A stretch of 64,000 nucleotides of DNA from Xenophilus sp. E41 (GTDB lineage Bacteria; Pseudomonadota; Gammaproteobacteria; Burkholderiales; Burkholderiaceae_C): the NCBI RefSeq assembly GCF_003671765.1, contig NZ_QPIB01000005.1, positions 244,245-308,244 of the forward strand, given 5' to 3'. Within the stretch, counting starts at the first letter, position 1. Every line of letters starts with the position of its first letter. The notes below the pieces were generated by a model. The model worked only from the letters and a program-made list of their open reading frames with translations, did not search any database and was not told where the DNA came from. Both the position numbers and the translations under genes were made by a program. This document shows positions 29,040-38,041 of this stretch, piece after piece.

Positions 29040-30106
29040 GGCACCGTCTCCTCGAGGCCCTGGCCGCTGTGCTCGCGCACCACGAAGAGCGGGCGGCCCT
29101 TGACCTCCTCGAAGATGCGGCCGACGTACTCGCCCACCACGCCCAGCGACAGCATCTGGATGCCGATGAAGAACATGAGGCTGACGACGATGGTGGTCCA
29201 GCCCGGCACGGGATTGCCGGACACGAGATGATCCAGCACCAGGTAAGTGCCGTAGCCCAGCGCCGGCAGCGCCATCACCAGGCCCAGGATGCTGATCAGC
29301 CGCAACGGCCAGGTGGTGAAGGAGGTCAGGCCGTCCAGCGCCAGGTGCAGCAGGCGCAGCGCGCCGAAGCGGCTGCGGCCCTGCGCGCGCGGTGCAGGCG
29401 TGTAGGGCAGGGCGACGGCGCGAAAGCCCACCCAGGCATACAAGCCCTTCATGAAACGGCTGCGCTCGGGCAGGGACAGCAGGGCGGCGACCACCTTGCG
29501 GTCCATGAGCCGGAAGTCGCCTGCGTCCTCGGGCAGGGGCACGCGGCTCCCGGCGTTCACGAGCCGGTAGAAGAGCTGGCTGCCCCAGCGCTTGAACGCG
29601 GCTTCGTCGGTACGGTTCTCGCGCACGGCATACACCACCTCGGCCCCCGCGCGCCAGTGGGCCACCATCGACAGGATCAGCTGCGGCGCGTGCTGCAGGT
29701 CGCCGTCGAGCAGCACCACCGCGTCGCCGCGCGCCGCGGCCAGGCCGGCGCTCAGTGCCGCCTCCTTGCCGAAGTTGCGCGACAGGCTTAGGCAGCGGAA
29801 GCCTGCGAGCTGGCACCACTCGCGCGCCACCTGCGCGGTGGCGTCGGTGCTGCCGTCGTCGACCACGATCACCTCCCAGCGCAGGCCGCTCTGTTCGAGC
29901 GTGCTCTCGAGCAGCGGCAGCAAGTGGCGCAGGTTGGCCGCTTCGTTGAAGCAGGGCACCACGCAGGACAGGCTCGGCGTGTCGGGAGCGCGCACGGCCT
30001 GCGGCACGGGGTCGGTCGCCACCGCGGCGAGACGCGGCCCGCCCACGGGCGGCGCCTGCGGCGGCGAGGGCATGTGGCGCAGCACGGCGCCTTGCGCGGG
30101 GCTCAT
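29036..30106 (-). CDS. ArnC/GtrB-like polyprenyl-phosphate glycosyltransferase (GT2)
   Basis: This 356-residue protein has a GT-A catalytic domain (SLSCVVPCFNEAANLRHLLP, VIVVDDGSTDATAQVA, LSRNFGKEAALSAGL, VVLLDGDLQHAPQLI) and two C-terminal TM helices (ILGLVMALPALGYGTYLV and IVVSLMFFIGIQMLSLGVVG) ending GEYVGRIFEEVKGRPLF, as in ArnC, GtrB and Dpm1-like enzymes. It probably charges undecaprenyl phosphate with a HexNAc or related sugar for the ArnT-like enzyme. The start overlaps the PAP2 gene stop; the stop overlaps the GT39 start. Confidence 0.9.
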   Translation of the reverse strand: MSPAQGAVLRHMPSPPQAPPVGGPRLAAVATDPVPQAVRAPDTPSLSCVVPCFNEAANLRHLLPLLESTLEQSGLRWEVIVVDDGSTDATAQVAREWCQLAGFRCLSLSRNFGKEAALSAGLAAARGDAVVLLDGDLQHAPQLILSMVAHWRAGAEVVYAVRENRTDEAAFKRWGSQLFYRLVNAGSRVPLPEDAGDFRLMDRKVVAALLSLPERSRFMKGLYAWVGFRAVALPYTPAPRAQGRSRFGALRLLHLALDGLTSFTTWPLRLISILGLVMALPALGYGTYLVLDHLVSGNPVPGWTTIVVSLMFFIGIQMLSLGVVGEYVGRIFEEVKGRPLFVVREHSGQGLEETVP

Positions 30107-30684
30107 GGCACCCGCCCCTGCGTCGGCCGGGCACCTTGCTGGATGCGTGCGAAGGCCGGCGCGACACGCTGCGTCGCCAGGCACTGCAGCGCCATGAACA
30201 GGCCCTGCATCGCCAGCGCAAGCACCAGGCCCGCGGCGATGTCCGACGGGAAATGCACGCCCGCATAGATCCGTGCCCAGCCGGTGGCGAGCGCGAGCAG
30301 CGCTGCTGCCGGCGCCCAGCGTCGCAGGCTCGGGCGCGCCGCGAGGGCCAGCGCGATGAAGAACATCACCGTGGCATGGGTGCTGGGCATGGCGGGGCTG
30401 GGGCCATGGGCGATATGCGCGGGGGCCAGGCCCAGCATGAAAGGCCGCGGCAGCCCGATCCGGTCCGCGAGGGCATGCGCCAGGAAGGACGCGACGCCGG
30501 CCATCGCCAGCGCCGCCAGCAGGTAGCCGCGATCGTGCGGCTGGCGCCATGCGGCCCAGCCCATCAGGGCGGCGCACAGCCAGGCGCCGCCGTCGGCGAT
30601 GGCGGAGGCGATGGGCAGCAGCCAGGGGGCGGGTGAGGGGCCAGCGGTCATCAGCAGAAACAGGGCGGTGTCGGGATGCGTCAT
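30103..30684 (-). CDS. PAP2-superfamily membrane phosphatase
   Basis: This is a 193-residue type 2 phosphatidic acid phosphatase. The three-part active site is ADRIGLPRPF (C1), PAMPSTHATVMF (C2, SxxH) and GWARIYAGVHFPSDIAAG (C3, R...HxxxD). It has five or so hydrophobic segments. Candidate substrates are undecaprenyl pyrophosphate or lipid A phosphates, which fits its place at the head of the GT2-GT39-deacetylase run. Upstream on the same strand is a small membrane protein. Confidence 0.88.
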   Translation of the reverse strand: MTHPDTALFLLMTAGPSPAPWLLPIASAIADGGAWLCAALMGWAAWRQPHDRGYLLAALAMAGVASFLAHALADRIGLPRPFMLGLAPAHIAHGPSPAMPSTHATVMFFIALALAARPSLRRWAPAAALLALATGWARIYAGVHFPSDIAAGLVLALAMQGLFMALQCLATQRVAPAFARIQQGARPTQGRVP

Positions 30685-30818
30685 GCGCGGCCTCGCGCAA
30701 GGCATTCGAACGGCACCCCAGGGAGTGAAGGAGACAAGGAGTTCATGGTCGGCTCCGGCGGAAACGATCGTCCATCGCGGCAGGGCCGCGACGGGGCCGG
30801 CGGCGCAGCGCGCCGCGT

Positions 30819-31271
30819 TCAGCAGGAGACCGGTGGAGGTGCGAGCGCGGGTGGGCGCGCCCGCCGGGGCGCCGAAGGTGGGGGCGGGCCGCCGCGGGGG
30901 CAGGGCCGGTGGCGCGGCGGCATGGCGAGGCGCAGGGCGGGCGCGATGCGCGGCACGGCGAGCGCCAGCACGAGCGCGAGCAGCCCGGTGAAGGCGCCGA
31001 GGACATCGGCAAAGGCGTGGGACGACTGCGCGCCGGCGCCCAGCGGCACGAACAGCGTGGTCTCGTGCTCGCGCGCATGCTCCAGCCGGCCGTCCTGCTC
31101 GAACTGGGTCGTCTGGCTCATGGGCCGGATGCGGAAGCCCGGCTCGTCCTCCCAGCCGTCGCTGCGGAAATGCACCGCGATGAAAGGCTGCAGCGCCGAC
31201 AGCAGCAACGCGCCGATCCACCACGCCAGGCATTGGGTGGACAGCAGGCGACGCAGGCGCGCGGTGGACAT
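30819..31271 (-). CDS. Hypothetical protein with two membrane segments
   Basis: This 150-residue protein is unrecognised. It has TM segments at about 13-32 (CLAWWIGALLLSALQPFI) and 88-110 (VLGAFTGLLALVLALAVPRI). An about 50-residue loop between them is probably periplasmic (FRSDGWEDEPGFRIRPMSQT). The Pro/Arg-rich tail is of low complexity. It lies between the ketosynthase and the PAP2 gene on the same strand, so it may belong to the same envelope operon; its function cannot be read. Confidence 0.5.
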   Translation of the reverse strand: MSTARLRRLLSTQCLAWWIGALLLSALQPFIAVHFRSDGWEDEPGFRIRPMSQTTQFEQDGRLEHAREHETTLFVPLGAGAQSSHAFADVLGAFTGLLALVLALAVPRIAPALRLAMPPRHRPCPRGGPPPPSAPRRARPPALAPPPVSC

Positions 31272-31345
31272 GGCGCAATGCTAGGTTCGACGCGTGAACA
31301 TCGACTGACTGTGGCGTTCAGGGTCGTGCAAGGTCTTGCGACGGA

Positions 31346-32578
31346 TCAAGCGGGCCGGCTCGCGATCAGCACGGCGTTGGTGCCGCCGAAGGCGAAGGAG
31401 TTCGACATGACGTGACGCGGCGGCGCCACCGCGCGCGGTGATGGCCCATGGACGAGGTCGATGACCAGCGCATCGTCCGGAACGCCCGCGCAGGCCGGCA
31501 GCCGTGCCGTCTGCATCGCATGCAGGGCGCAGATCAGCTCCACCGCGCCGCCCGCGCCCATCAGGTGGCCGTGCAGCGACTTGGTCGCGCTGACGGGCAC
31601 GCCGCGCGCACCGAAGACCTCGGCCAGGGAAGCCGCTTCGGCCACGTCGCCCGCGAGCGTGCCGGTGCCGTGCGCATTGACGTGCCCGACCTCGCCCGGC
31701 GCCAGTCCCGCGTCGGCCAGCGCGGCCTTCATGGCGCGCACCTGGCCGGCGCTGTCCGGCGTGCTGATGTGGGCGGCGTCGCAACTCGTGCCGTAGCCCG
31801 AGAGCAGCGCGAGGAACGGCGCGCCGCGGCGGCGCGCCGAGTCGACCGACTCGATGACCAGGGCCGCCGCGCCCTCGCCGAGCGCGAAGCCGGCGCGGTC
31901 ATCCGCGAAGGGGCGGCACACCGTGCGCGGGTCACCGTTCACCGGCGCCAGCACCTTCATCGCCTGCCAGCTCGCGATCACGCCCGGGGACAGCAGCGCC
32001 TCGTGGCCGCCGACGACGGCCATGTCGACCCAGCCCGCGCGGATCGCACGCATCGCCTCGCCGATCGCCACGGCCGACGACGCACAGGCGCAGGCATAGC
32101 CCATCGATGCGGCACGTGCCCCGAAGGCCATCGACAGCTCGGCCACCGCCGCGTTGGGCATCGTGGTCAGCACGGTGGTGGGCCGCAGGCGCCGGCGGCG
32201 CGCGTAGAGCTGCTCGGTGCTCTGGTCGAAGCTGGACGCGCCGCCCATGCCGGCACCCCAGTACACGCCCAGGCGCTCGGGCGCCACCGCGCGTGCGTCG
32301 CCGGTGAGGCCGGCCTGCGCGGCCGCTTCGCGCGCGGCCGTCAGCGCCAGGGCGGTGCCGCGGTCGAGGGCCACGCCCGAGGGGCCGCGCACCTGCCGCT
32401 CCTCGAAGCCGGCGCAGGCCGCGGCGCCGAAGCTGAAGCGCTCCACGCCCTCGATCACCACCTCGCGCGCGGCGACGGCGCACAGGTTGTCGGACAGCGC
32501 GTCGTGCACCGCACGGACGTCGGCCCCCAGCGGCGTCACGGCGCCGAGGCCGGTGATGGCCAGCGGCACGGGGTTCAT
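31346..32578 (-). CDS. Beta-ketoacyl-ACP synthase (FabF-like), orphan
   Basis: This 410-residue ketosynthase has the nucleophile Cys in YACACASSAVAIGEAM (about residue 165), the catalytic His pair in NAHGTGTLAGD (about 305) and SLHGHLMGAGGAVEL (about 340), and the terminal SNSFAFGGTNAVLI. All catalytic residues are present. It follows the ACP gene by 10 bp and has no ketoreductase or dehydratase beside it, so it is not part of primary fatty acid synthesis. Possible roles are making a special acyl chain for an envelope lipid or a small polyketide. The ATG at 32578 was chosen over 32596. Confidence 0.9.
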   Translation of the reverse strand: MNPVPLAITGLGAVTPLGADVRAVHDALSDNLCAVAAREVVIEGVERFSFGAAACAGFEERQVRGPSGVALDRGTALALTAAREAAAQAGLTGDARAVAPERLGVYWGAGMGGASSFDQSTEQLYARRRRLRPTTVLTTMPNAAVAELSMAFGARAASMGYACACASSAVAIGEAMRAIRAGWVDMAVVGGHEALLSPGVIASWQAMKVLAPVNGDPRTVCRPFADDRAGFALGEGAAALVIESVDSARRRGAPFLALLSGYGTSCDAAHISTPDSAGQVRAMKAALADAGLAPGEVGHVNAHGTGTLAGDVAEAASLAEVFGARGVPVSATKSLHGHLMGAGGAVELICALHAMQTARLPACAGVPDDALVIDLVHGPSPRAVAPPRHVMSNSFAFGGTNAVLIASRPA

Positions 32579-32588
32579 CGCGCGACGC

Positions 32589-32879
32589 TCAGGCATGCGC
32601 AGGCGCCGCGCTCGCGGCGCCTTCGGCCTGCTCCTCGGCCAGGCGCGCGTCGATCGCATCGCACAGGTCGCCCAGCGTGATGCCGGCCTCGCGCGGGTCC
32701 AGCCGGTCCTCGGGCAGGCGCAGGTGGAAGGCGTCCTCGACCGAGAAGATGAATTCCATGAGCGCCAGCGAGTCCAGGCCCAGGTCGGCCAGGGGCACGT
32801 CGCGGCGGATCAGGGCGGGGTCGCAGGCGTGCTCTTCCTGCACGATGCGGGAGATGGTGGCGAAGGTGGGTGTGGACAT
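32589..32879 (-). CDS. Acyl carrier protein
   Basis: This 96-residue ACP has the phosphopantetheine attachment Ser in the motif DLGLDSLALMEFIFSVEDAF (Ser near residue 37). The four-helix composition is normal for PP-binding proteins; a short Ala/Glu-rich tail is unusual. It lies 4 bp after the hydrolase stop and 10 bp before the ketosynthase, so hydrolase-ACP-ketosynthase form a unit. The sequence is not that of housekeeping AcpP. Confidence 0.92.
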   Translation of the reverse strand: MSTPTFATISRIVQEEHACDPALIRRDVPLADLGLDSLALMEFIFSVEDAFHLRLPEDRLDPREAGITLGDLCDAIDARLAEEQAEGAASAAPAHA

Positions 32880-32883
32880 GGCT

Positions 32884-33726
32884 TCAGCGCTCGACAGGGG
32901 ACGGGGGACGGTGGCCTTCGGCCACCGCGCGGGCGAAGTCGATCGTTTCCTGCGCCACCTGGCGGCGGTCGTTGTCGATCGAGATCATGTGGTAGCTGTT
33001 CTCCAGCACCACGGTGTGCAGCGGCGCCTGCGTGAGGCCGCGGGCCAGCAGGTCGACGTTCGACAGGCTGGCCACCTCGTCGTGGCGTGCATGCAGGGCC
33101 AGCACCGGGCAGCGGATCTGCGAAAGGCTGCGGCGCACGGCGTGGCGCAGGCGGTCGTACTCGCGCAGGTGGCCCACGCCGATGGCGGCGCAGCCGGCGC
33201 GCGAGATGCGGCGCTGTTTCAGTTCCTGCTCGATCCAGGCGCGCACGCGCTCGTTCTTCACGCCGTAGGGCGTGCGCTCGCGGTAGCGCCACAGGCGGCC
33301 CAGCGGGGTGTAGAGCGCCAGCGGCAGCAGCCAGCCGCCGCGCCGGGCCGACCAGCCGTCCATGCGCAGCGTGGTCGACATCAGCACCAGGCCGTCGGCG
33401 CTCAGTCCGAGCCGGGCCACGGCGGCCAGCGCCAGCGAGGCGCCGGCCGAGATGCCCGCCAGCAGCACCGTGCCGTACTGCCGGCGCAGCGCCAGGAACT
33501 CGTCGCAGACGCGCTCGACCCAGTCGGAGAAGCGGCCCGCGACCTGGCGCTGGCGCGAGGCATCGAAGGAGTAGCCCTCGATGTGCGGCGTGCTGAAGGC
33601 CCAGCCCGCACGGCGCAGGGCCGATTGCAGGTGCAGCAGCTCGTCGGCGGTGCTGCACAGGCCCGGCAGGAGCAGGACCGCGCCCGAGAGGCCAGGATGG
33701 GGGGCGGAGAGGGACGAGTCGATCAT
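32884..33726 (-). CDS. Alpha/beta hydrolase of the ACP/ketosynthase unit
   Basis: This 280-residue serine hydrolase has the oxyanion strand VLLLPGLCSTADEL near residue 18, the nucleophile elbow GISAGASLALAA near 94, the acid in CPVLALHARHDEVASLS near 210 and His in LENSYHMISID near 245. The lid and spacing resemble monoglyceride lipase/esterase (Hydrolase_4) proteins. As it heads an ACP-ketosynthase unit, a thioesterase or acyl-transfer role is plausible. It is divergent from the two-component genes; the 164-bp gap contains repeated CCTGAAGA elements. Confidence 0.85.
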   Translation of the reverse strand: MIDSSLSAPHPGLSGAVLLLPGLCSTADELLHLQSALRRAGWAFSTPHIEGYSFDASRQRQVAGRFSDWVERVCDEFLALRRQYGTVLLAGISAGASLALAAVARLGLSADGLVLMSTTLRMDGWSARRGGWLLPLALYTPLGRLWRYRERTPYGVKNERVRAWIEQELKQRRISRAGCAAIGVGHLREYDRLRHAVRRSLSQIRCPVLALHARHDEVASLSNVDLLARGLTQAPLHTVVLENSYHMISIDNDRRQVAQETIDFARAVAEGHRPPSPVER

Positions 33727-33788
33727 GGAAGCGAGGAATGCCGCGCCGTCGGAATGAGCTGTTGGAACCCGCACCTTAGCCAGCCGTA

Positions 33789-33828
33789 CCTGAAGAAAGT
33801 CCCAAGAAATCCTGAAGAGTTCTTCAGG
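33789..33828. promoter_or_regulatory. Repeated CCTGAAGA operator-like elements
   Basis: CCTGAAGA occurs at 33789-33796 and again at 33811-33818 (22-bp spacing, two helical turns) in direct orientation. The second copy forms a palindrome with TCTTCAGG (33821-33828). The position between the divergent hydrolase operon and the response regulator gene suggests a binding site for that OmpR-type regulator. Confidence 0.5.
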
Positions 33829-33890
33829 CCTGCACAGCGGTCGAAGGGGCATACTTTCCGCCCCGTCCTCCTGCTTCGTGGCCTCTTTCC

Positions 33891-34568
33891 ATGCGCATCC
33901 TTCTCATCGACGACGACCGCAAGGCAGCGCGCGTGCTGGCACGCGGGCTGCAGGAAGAGGGCTTCGTGGTCGACGTGGCGCACTCGGCGGAAGAGGGCGA
34001 CGAGGAGGCCTTCGTCAACGACTACGGCGTGATCCTGCTCGACCGCATGCTGCCGGGCATGGACGGCCTGAGCTGGTGCAAGGCGCTGCGTGCGCGCGGC
34101 TGCGCCACGCCGGTGCTGATGCTCACCGCCCGCGACGCCCTCAGCGACCGCGTCGAGGGCCTGAACACCGGTGCCGACGACTACCTCACCAAGCCCTTCG
34201 CCTTCGACGAGCTGATTGCCCGCGTGCGGGCGCTGCTGCGACGTTCCGACCTGTCGCGTCCCACCGTGATGGCCGTCGGTACGCTGGCGCTCGACCCGGT
34301 GAGCCACGTGGTGACGCAGGACGGCATGAAGATCGACCTGACGCAGAAGGAGTTCGCGCTGCTGCACATCCTCATGCGCCACGCGGGCGAGGTGGTGAGC
34401 CGCGCACGCATCGCCGAGCAGATCTGGAAGGACGACCTGCTGGCCATCGACAACCTGATCGACGTGCACATGGGCAACCTGCGGCGCAAGATCGACCCCG
34501 CGTCGCCGCCCTGGATCCAGACCGTGCGCGGCCGGGGCTTTCGGCTGTCGGCGGACGCCGCCGAATGA
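33891..34568 (+). CDS. OmpR-type response regulator
   Basis: This 225-residue regulator has a receiver domain with acidic residues D7-D9, phospho-acceptor D51 (GVILLDRMLPGMDG) and Lys in YLTKPFAFDELIARV near 101. The winged-helix domain has the segment LIDVHMGNLRRKIDPAS and TVRGRGFRLS at the end. It is coupled to the next gene by an ATGA overlap. Direct-repeat elements sit about 60-100 bp upstream. It may control the divergent hydrolase/ACP/ketosynthase and envelope genes, by analogy with PmrAB and arn genes, but this is an inference. Confidence 0.93.
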   Translation: MRILLIDDDRKAARVLARGLQEEGFVVDVAHSAEEGDEEAFVNDYGVILLDRMLPGMDGLSWCKALRARGCATPVLMLTARDALSDRVEGLNTGADDYLTKPFAFDELIARVRALLRRSDLSRPTVMAVGTLALDPVSHVVTQDGMKIDLTQKEFALLHILMRHAGEVVSRARIAEQIWKDDLLAIDNLIDVHMGNLRRKIDPASPPWIQTVRGRGFRLSADAAE

Positions 34569-35974
34569 AGGTGCTCAGCTTCCGGCGCCGGCTGGCGCTG
34601 GTGCACTTCCTGGTCGTCGCGCTGGTGATGGCCGTGGCCGTGGCGGTGGGCACCTGGGCCTTCTCGAAGAACCTGCGCGGCGAACTCGACGACGCGCTGC
34701 TGGCGCTGGCCGAGGTCGAGGCCGGCCTTCTCGCCATGTCCGAACCCGGCTCGGGCCTCGTGGTCCACGAGACGCCGCGTGCCCGCACCCCGACCTACGC
34801 GCGCGTCGACCGCCTGGTGCAGATCGTCGACAGCGACGGCGCCGTGGCCGCCCGCAGCGCCAACCTGGGCACCGGCTCGCTGCCGGTGGCGCCCGACCTG
34901 CGCGAGCGCCTGGCGTCGGGCGGCCCGGTGTTCACGCAGCTGCAGCGCTATGCGGGCGAGCCCACCCGCATGGTCTCGGTGTCGGTGCCCAACCGGCCCG
35001 ACGTGCTGGCCGTGCAGGTCGCCGCGTCGCTGGACGACGTGAACCATGCAGTGACCAGCGCGGGCGTCATGCTGGTGCTGCTCGCGCTGGTGCTGATGCT
35101 GGCGCTGGGCATCGCGGGCGAGCTGCTGACGCGGCGCGTGTTCGGCGCCATCGACGACATCGTCGACGAAGCCCGGCGCATCGGCCAGCGCAACCTGGCC
35201 GGGCGGCTGCCGCACCCCGGCACGCCGGACGAGATCGGGCGCCTGGTCGACACGCTCAACGACATGCTCGACCGCCTGGAGCACGGCATCGAGGCGCAGC
35301 GGAATTTCACGGCCGATGCCTCGCACGAGCTGCGGTCGCCCCTGTCCCGCCTGCGGGCCGAACTGGAGATCGCCCTGCGCCGCCCGCGCGACACGGCGGC
35401 CTACGTCGACACCCTGCGCTCGGCGCTCGACGAGGTGGAGTCGCTCACCCTGCTGGTGGAGGAACTGCTGGTGCTGGCGCGCCTGGATGCCGGGCAGGAG
35501 CGCGGCGAGCTCGAGCGCCTGCCGCTTCGCCAGCTGGTGGAGGAAACGCTGCGCCGGATGGAGCCGGTGGCACTGCAGCGCGGCGTGCGCCTGTCGCTCG
35601 CCGGCGAGCGCGGCGTGGTCGCGGTGTCGGCGCGCGTCGCGGTGCAACTGGCGCTGACCAACCTGCTGGACAACGCCATCAAGTACTCGCCGGCCGGCGG
35701 CGCCGTGTCGGTCAACCTGCTGGCCGACCTGCCGGCCCAACAGGCCATCGTGCGGGTCGCCGACGCGGGCCCCGGCATCGATTCGGCCGAGCTGCCGCAC
35801 CTGTTCGAACGCTTCTACCGAGGTGCGCGTGCGCGCGAGGCGGCGTCGGGCCTGGGGCTGGGCCTGTCGCTGGCCCAGGCCGTGATGCAGGCGCACGGTG
35901 CCAGCCTCACGGCCGGCAACGAGCCCGGCGGCGGCGCGCGCTTCGACCTGCACCTGCCGCTGGCGCCCGCCTGA
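34565..35974 (+). CDS. Sensor histidine kinase
   Basis: This 469-residue membrane kinase has TM1 at about 12-34 (LVHFLVVALVMAVAVAVGTW), a periplasmic loop of about 125 residues and TM2 near 165-185 (VMLVLLALVLMLALGIAG). A HAMP domain and the HisKA box FTADASHELRSPLSRLR follow, with His near 254. ATP-binding boxes are NLLDNAIKYSPAGG, DAGPGIDS, FERFYRG and ASGLGLGLSLAQAVM. All catalytic boxes are intact. It pairs with the preceding regulator. Confidence 0.93.
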   Translation: MKVLSFRRRLALVHFLVVALVMAVAVAVGTWAFSKNLRGELDDALLALAEVEAGLLAMSEPGSGLVVHETPRARTPTYARVDRLVQIVDSDGAVAARSANLGTGSLPVAPDLRERLASGGPVFTQLQRYAGEPTRMVSVSVPNRPDVLAVQVAASLDDVNHAVTSAGVMLVLLALVLMLALGIAGELLTRRVFGAIDDIVDEARRIGQRNLAGRLPHPGTPDEIGRLVDTLNDMLDRLEHGIEAQRNFTADASHELRSPLSRLRAELEIALRRPRDTAAYVDTLRSALDEVESLTLLVEELLVLARLDAGQERGELERLPLRQLVEETLRRMEPVALQRGVRLSLAGERGVVAVSARVAVQLALTNLLDNAIKYSPAGGAVSVNLLADLPAQQAIVRVADAGPGIDSAELPHLFERFYRGARAREAASGLGLGLSLAQAVMQAHGASLTAGNEPGGGARFDLHLPLAPA

Positions 35975-35983
35975 GCAAGTCGT

Positions 35984-36463
35984 TCAGCGGTCCAGCGGCA
36001 GCGCCAGCGTCTCCTTGATCTCCTCCATCACCACGTAGCTGCGCGAGTCGGCCGCGGCCGATGCGGGCATCTTCTGCAGGATGTTGCCCAGCAGGTGGCG
36101 GTATTCGCCCATGCCGCGCAGGCGGGCTTTCACGAGGTAGTCGAAGTCGCCCGAGACCAGGTGGCAGTCGAGCACCTCGGGCATGTGCAGCAGCTCGTTG
36201 CGCACCTTGTCGAAGACCTCGCCCGACTTGGCCGACAGCTTGATCTCCACGAACACCAGCAGCGTCTTGCCCACCGCCTCGGGCGACACGCGGGCGTGGT
36301 AGCCGGTGATGACGCCGCTCTTCTCCAGCCGCTTCACGCGCTCGGAGCAGGGCGAGGTCGACAGGCCCACCCGCTGCGCAAGCTCGGTGATGGCGATGCG
36401 GCCTTCGCGCTGAAGGATGTCGAGGATGCGGCGGTCGGTGCGGTCGAGGCTGGCAGCGGTCAT
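35984..36463 (-). CDS. Lrp/AsnC-family regulator, probably of dadA
   Basis: This 159-residue protein has an N-terminal helix-turn-helix (residues 8-60, [20 protein letters not shown] and [17 protein letters not shown]) and a C-terminal RAM ligand domain ([14 protein letters not shown] strand, [20 protein letters not shown]). It is divergent from the D-amino-acid dehydrogenase gene dadA, which suggests an alanine- or leucine-responsive activator of dadA as in Pseudomonas and enterobacteria. An inverted repeat in the gap may be its site. Confidence 0.93.
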   Translation of the reverse strand: MTAASLDRTDRRILDILQREGRIAITELAQRVGLSTSPCSERVKRLEKSGVITGYHARVSPEAVGKTLLVFVEIKLSAKSGEVFDKVRNELLHMPEVLDCHLVSGDFDYLVKARLRGMGEYRHLLGNILQKMPASAAADSRSYVVMEEIKETLALPLDR

Positions 36464-36527
36464 GGCATGGCCTGGAAAGCGGTGCTTTTCCGGGCGGGAT
36501 GCCCGGTTGCACCGAGTTGGGCAGTGG

Positions 36528-36561
36528 ATTTTGCTGCAATTCACCAAAAGAACCAGCAAAT
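36528..36561. promoter_or_regulatory. Inverted repeat in the lrp-dadA gap
   Basis: ATTTTGCTG (36528-36536) is mirrored by CAGCAAAT (36554-36561) in an AT-rich stretch that is rare in this window. It lies 56 bp before the dadA ATG and 65 bp before the lrp start. A Lrp-type operator is plausible from position and composition only. Confidence 0.45.
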
Positions 36562-36616
36562 CTACCGAGCCACTCTTCTTACAGTCCGCACATTCCTTCC
36601 TTGCAGCGGATTTGCC

Positions 36617-37927
36617 ATGAAAGTGATCGTTCTCGGCGGCGGCGTCATCGGTGTCACCACGGCCTGGTACCTGGCCAAGTCCGGTGCGAGCGTCACGGTG
36701 CTCGACCGCCAGGACGGCGCCGCCCAGGAAACCAGCTTCGGCAATGCCGGGCAAGTGTCGCCCGGCTACTCCACGCCCTGGGCCGCGCCCGGCATCCCGC
36801 TCAAGGCCCTGAAGTGGATGTTCCAGAAGCATGCGCCGCTGGCCATCCGCGCCGACGGCTCGCTGTTCCAGCTGCGCTGGATGGCGCAGATGCTGCGCAA
36901 CTGCTCGCCCGAGCGCTATGCGGTCAACAAGGAGCGCATGATGCGCGTGGCCGAATACAGCCGCGACTGCCTGCGCGCCCTGCGCGCCGAGACCGGCCTG
37001 GACTACGAGCAGCGCACCGGCGGCACGCTGCAGGTCTTCCGCACGCAGCAGCAGATGGAGGGCGTGCAGCGCGACATCGCGGTGCTGCAGGAATGCGGCG
37101 TGCCCTTCGAACTGCTCGACCGCGAGGGCCTGGCCCGTGCCGAGCCCGCGCTGGCCCGCACCGGCGGCGCGCTCGTCGGCGGCCTGCGCCTGCCCAATGA
37201 CGAGACCGGCGACTGCCACCTGTTCACCCGCCGCCTGGCCGAGATGGCCAAGGGCCTGGGCGTGCAGTTCCGCTTCGGCGTGCGTGTCGACGAACTGCTC
37301 ACCGAAGGCGGCGCCGTGCGCGGCGTGCGCGTCAGCCAGGACGGCGTGGGCGAAGTGCTCACGGCCGACCGCTACGTGATGGCCTTCGGCAGTTATTCGC
37401 GCGCCGCGCTGGCCGCCATCGGCCTGGACATCCCGGTGTACCCCGTCAAGGGCTACTCGCTCACCGTGCCGCTGGTGGACGCCTCGCTGGCGCCGCAGTC
37501 CACCGTGCTGGACGAGACCTACAAGATCGCTGTCACACGATTCGACGACCGCATCCGCGTCGGCGGCATGGCCGAGCTGGGCGGCTTCGACCTGCGCCTG
37601 AACCCGGCCCGCCGCGCCACCCTGGAGAAGGTGGTCGGCGAGCTGTTCCCGGGCGGCGACCTGCCGGCCGCCAGCTTCTGGACCGGCCTGCGCCCCATGA
37701 CGCCGGACAGCACGCCCATCGTCGGCGCCACGCCGCTGGCCAACCTGTTCCTCAACACCGGCCACGGCACGCTGGGCTGGACCATGGCCTGCGGCAGCGG
37801 CAAGCTGGTGTCGGACCTGGTGACCGGCCAACGCCCGGAGATCCGCACCGACGGCCTGGCCATGGACCGGTACGCCCGCCGGCCCGCGGCGTCCACCGGC
37901 GGCCTGCGCCCCGCGCACGCGGCCTGA
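36617..37927 (+). CDS. dadA: D-amino acid dehydrogenase (DadA)
   Basis: This FAD-dependent, membrane-associated oxidative deaminase acts on D-amino acids (mainly D-Ala) and feeds electrons to quinones. It has 436 residues. The FAD motif [20 protein letters not shown] starts at residue 3, the family segment [20 protein letters not shown] is near 38, [11 protein letters not shown] near 275, and [17 protein letters not shown] plus [16 protein letters not shown] form the C-terminal FAD/substrate region. No alanine racemase gene follows. It is divergent from the Lrp-type regulator. Confidence 0.95.
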   Translation: MKVIVLGGGVIGVTTAWYLAKSGASVTVLDRQDGAAQETSFGNAGQVSPGYSTPWAAPGIPLKALKWMFQKHAPLAIRADGSLFQLRWMAQMLRNCSPERYAVNKERMMRVAEYSRDCLRALRAETGLDYEQRTGGTLQVFRTQQQMEGVQRDIAVLQECGVPFELLDREGLARAEPALARTGGALVGGLRLPNDETGDCHLFTRRLAEMAKGLGVQFRFGVRVDELLTEGGAVRGVRVSQDGVGEVLTADRYVMAFGSYSRAALAAIGLDIPVYPVKGYSLTVPLVDASLAPQSTVLDETYKIAVTRFDDRIRVGGMAELGGFDLRLNPARRATLEKVVGELFPGGDLPAASFWTGLRPMTPDSTPIVGATPLANLFLNTGHGTLGWTMACGSGKLVSDLVTGQRPEIRTDGLAMDRYARRPAASTGGLRPAHAA

Positions 37928-38041
37928 GCGGCCAGCCCGCCGGCGGTCCTATCGGCCGCGTTGCATAGGCCGTGAGGCCGATGCCCTCACACTTGGTTAC
38001 GGCGCACGATCCGGGTCTTGCGATCTGGAGTGTTTCCGGCG

